Position numbers and translations under genes: made by a program | The notes under the pieces: generated by a model | The model's database searches: none | Told to the model about the DNA's origin: nothing | What the model saw: only the letters and a program-made list of their open reading frames with translations | In this document: positions 6,664-7,719 of the stretch, in pieces | How the letters are laid out: every line of letters starts with the position of its first letter | How positions within the stretch are numbered: position 1 is the stretch's first letter | Assembly (NCBI GenBank): GCA_023416545.1 | Contig: JAEZHO010000384.1 | Span: forward strand, 1 to 7,719 | Reading direction: 5' to 3' | From: Pseudomonadota bacterium | Lineage (GTDB): Bacteria > Pseudomonadota > Alphaproteobacteria > Rhizobiales > Rhizobiaceae | DNA length: 7,719 bases

Positions 6664-6691
6664 CGGAGGAAATCCTGATCAGGCGTTAGTT

Positions 6692-7057
6692 TCAGGCTGT
6701 GACGCGCTCGATTGCATCGATGAGCTTGGCGGGATCGAACGGCTTGACGATCCAGCCCGTGGCGCCGGCCTGGCGGGCACGGTTCTTCTTTTCCGCGTCG
6801 CTCTCGGTCGTCAGAACGAGGATCGGCACCGCGCGATACTTCTCGTTGCGGCGAACCCCTTCGATGAAGCCGAAGCCGTCGAGGCGCGGCATGTTGATGT
6901 CGGTGACGATGACATCGGGATTGGCGTCTTCCAGGACTTCCAGTCCCTCCACGCCGTCTTCGGCCTGGACCGTCTCGAACCCGGCATTGTTGAGCGTCAC
7001 CAGGAGCATGTTCCTGATGGTCCGGGAATCATCCACGGTCAGCACTTTTTTCTTCAT
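6692..7057 (-). CDS. cheY1: Response regulator CheY1 (probable phosphate sink)
   Basis: This is a 121-residue single receiver domain with Asp9/Asp10 in LTVDDSRTIR, phosphoacceptor Asp53 in VTDINMPRLDGFGF, switch Thr83 in LVLTTESD and Lys105 in GWIVKPFD; Trp102 occupies the aromatic switch position (Tyr106 in E. coli CheY). It is clearly distinct from CheY2 in this window. In S. meliloti, CheY1 drains phosphate from CheY2-P via CheA rather than driving the motor; that role is inferred here from position next to cheS and cheA. The ATG at 7057 has a strong AAGGAG about 10 nt upstream, overlapping the end of cheS, whose stop is 4 nt away. All receiver residues are present, so it should be phosphorylatable. 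Confidence 0.95.
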   Translation of the reverse strand: MKKKVLTVDDSRTIRNMLLVTLNNAGFETVQAEDGVEGLEVLEDANPDVIVTDINMPRLDGFGFIEGVRRNEKYRAVPILVLTTESDAEKKNRARQAGATGWIVKPFDPAKLIDAIERVTA

Positions 7058-7061
7058 GATT

Positions 7062-7355
7062 TCAGGTCTCCTTGGCCGTCAGCTGGTTAGGATCGATGCC
7101 GATGAGTTGCAGGGTTTTGTCGAATGCGTCGGATGCCTTCTCGACGATGAAGGCCTTCTTGTCGTCCTGCCAGGCGCGGGCCGCCGCGACGATGACCTGT
7201 ACGCACTGGACCCCCAGCCGTTCGACCTGCGAGGCGTCGATCTTCAGATCGCGGCCACGAAGCTCCATCAGCTTGCCGTGCAGGACGGACGCTTCGTTCA
7301 GGTCCAGGACCGGTGACAATTTAAGATTCTCCTGGGCAGCCTTCTTGCTCGCCAT
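7062..7355 (-). CDS. cheS: CheS-like STAS-domain chemotaxis protein
   Basis: This 97-residue protein sits in the orf2/cheS position. S. meliloti CheS is also, as I recall, 97 residues long; it binds CheA and strengthens the CheA-CheY1 interaction, speeding loss of CheY1 phosphate. The sequence fits a small STAS (SpoIIAA-like) fold: a strand at LKLSPVLDL (11-19), a helix at ASVLHGKLMELRG (22-34), the strand and turn LKIDASQVERLG (37-48), a helix at VQCVQVIVAAARAWQDD (49-65), the strand AFIVEKAS (68-75) and a last helix near FDKTLQLIG (78-86). The serine that SpoIIAA-type proteins phosphorylate is replaced at the equivalent turn (Val49/Gln50). GAGGAA lies 7 nt upstream of ATG 7355, and the start overlaps the receptor gene stop by 1 nt (TGATG). 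Cytoplasmic; STAS assignment is by eye. Confidence 0.88.
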   Translation of the reverse strand: MASKKAAQENLKLSPVLDLNEASVLHGKLMELRGRDLKIDASQVERLGVQCVQVIVAAARAWQDDKKAFIVEKASDAFDKTLQLIGIDPNQLTAKET

Positions 7356-7719
7356 CAGTTCATTCCTCGTCTTCTGGGAAATTCGATTTCGTCGTCGGCA
7401 GGCGGCAGAAGGTCGCCGGCCTCGATGAGCGCGACCGGCAGTCGCCCCGACGACGGCGGCGCGGCATTGGCACGGTCGGAGCGGTAGCGGACGGTCCGTT
7501 CGATACGGAATTCGCGAACGGTCCGGCCGAGCTCGAGGATGACGGTGTGAAGGTCGTCGGCCTCTTCTCCCACCATTTTCGCATCGCCCGCGGTGACGCC
7601 GATCCGGGCGCCAAGCGAGGAAAGATCCGCCGAGATCCCGCTCAGCTCGCCGACCTGTTCTTCCGAACGGGTGGCGATGCCGGCGATGGCATCGTTGATT
7701 TCGGAAACCTGGCGGACGA
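7355..7719 (-). CDS. Methyl-accepting chemotaxis-like receptor, C-terminal 120 residues (5' end outside window)
   Basis: The frame is open from the right edge (first full codon at 7717) to a TGA at 7355-7357, giving the last 120 residues of a receptor. VSEINDAIAGIATRSEEQ followed by a helical stretch ending ADDLHTVILELGRTVREFR resembles the descending arm of the cytoplasmic signalling coiled coil of methyl-accepting proteins. The hairpin tip that contacts CheW/CheA lies upstream, outside the window. The usual QQNAA methylation helix is replaced by GVTAGDAKMVGEE, so classical methylation at this site is doubtful. The coil is followed by a 47-residue tail with DDEIEF but no NWETF-type CheR/CheB tether. 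Its position ahead of cheS is that of orf1/icpA in rhizobial che operons, a soluble receptor-like protein. Whether this one is soluble cannot be seen. Confidence 0.85.
   Translation of the reverse strand, partial: VRQVSEINDAIAGIATRSEEQVGELSGISADLSSLGARIGVTAGDAKMVGEEADDLHTVILELGRTVREFRIERTVRYRSDRANAAPPSSGRLPVALIEAGDLLPPADDEIEFPRRRGMN

Noticed and set aside
4783..6678. A 631-codon open frame on the plus strand opposite cheA
   Set aside because: It is antisense to an intact CheA with all five domains. Its product is rich in Arg, Gly, Asp and His with no recognisable domain, as expected from the complement of GC-rich codons.
7360..7614. An 84-codon minus-strand open frame over the receptor 3' end
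   Set aside because: The other frame (stop at 7355) continues to the window edge with receptor coiled-coil sequence and ends with a TGATG junction to cheS; this one is Pro/Ser/Arg-rich and off-frame.

Overview
The window is a compact, GC-rich chemotaxis operon from an alphaproteobacterium, almost certainly a member of the Rhizobiales (Hyphomicrobiales) close to Sinorhizobium/Rhizobium. All genes lie on the minus strand, so transcription runs from base 7719 towards base 1. The order is receptor-like protein (partial) - cheS - cheY1 - cheA - cheW - cheR - cheB - cheY2 - cheD - cheT - fliF (partial). This is the order of the Sinorhizobium meliloti main che operon as I remember it. CheY2, CheA and CheS also read like the S. 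meliloti proteins in motif and length. No database was searched; the lineage call rests on gene order and recognisable protein sequence.

Layout. Bases 7355-7719 hold the 3' end of a methyl-accepting-chemotaxis-like receptor gene. Then come cheS (7062-7355), cheY1 (6692-7057), cheA (4429-6663), cheW (3957-4424), cheR (3052-3960), cheB (2015-3055), cheY2 (1624-2013), cheD (1073-1627) and cheT (655-1044). Most junctions are start/stop overlaps or gaps of a few bases, and the two largest gaps inside the che block are 28 bp. The only sizeable non-coding stretch is 137 bp (518-654), between cheT and fliF. It carries a perfect 8-bp inverted repeat inside an imperfect direct repeat. fliF (MS-ring) starts at 517 and runs off the left edge. 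The operon promoter lies beyond the right edge.

How the genes work together. Receptors signal through CheW to the histidine kinase CheA. CheA phosphorylates CheY2 (by analogy the motor-controlling regulator) and CheY1 (by analogy a phosphate sink). CheR and CheB methylate and demethylate receptors, and CheD deamidates receptor glutamines. The window contains no canonical CheZ. Signal termination is expected to run through CheY1, the small STAS-like CheS that helps CheA bind CheY1, and CheT, which carries a CheZ-like DxxxQ motif.

The window is a known type of system rather than a wholly new one. The less explained details are: short acidic-aromatic C-terminal tails shared by the receptor, CheD and CheT; a duplicated P-I/V-P-F motif flanking the CheA P2 domain; the degenerate STAS site of CheS; and the repeat block upstream of fliF.
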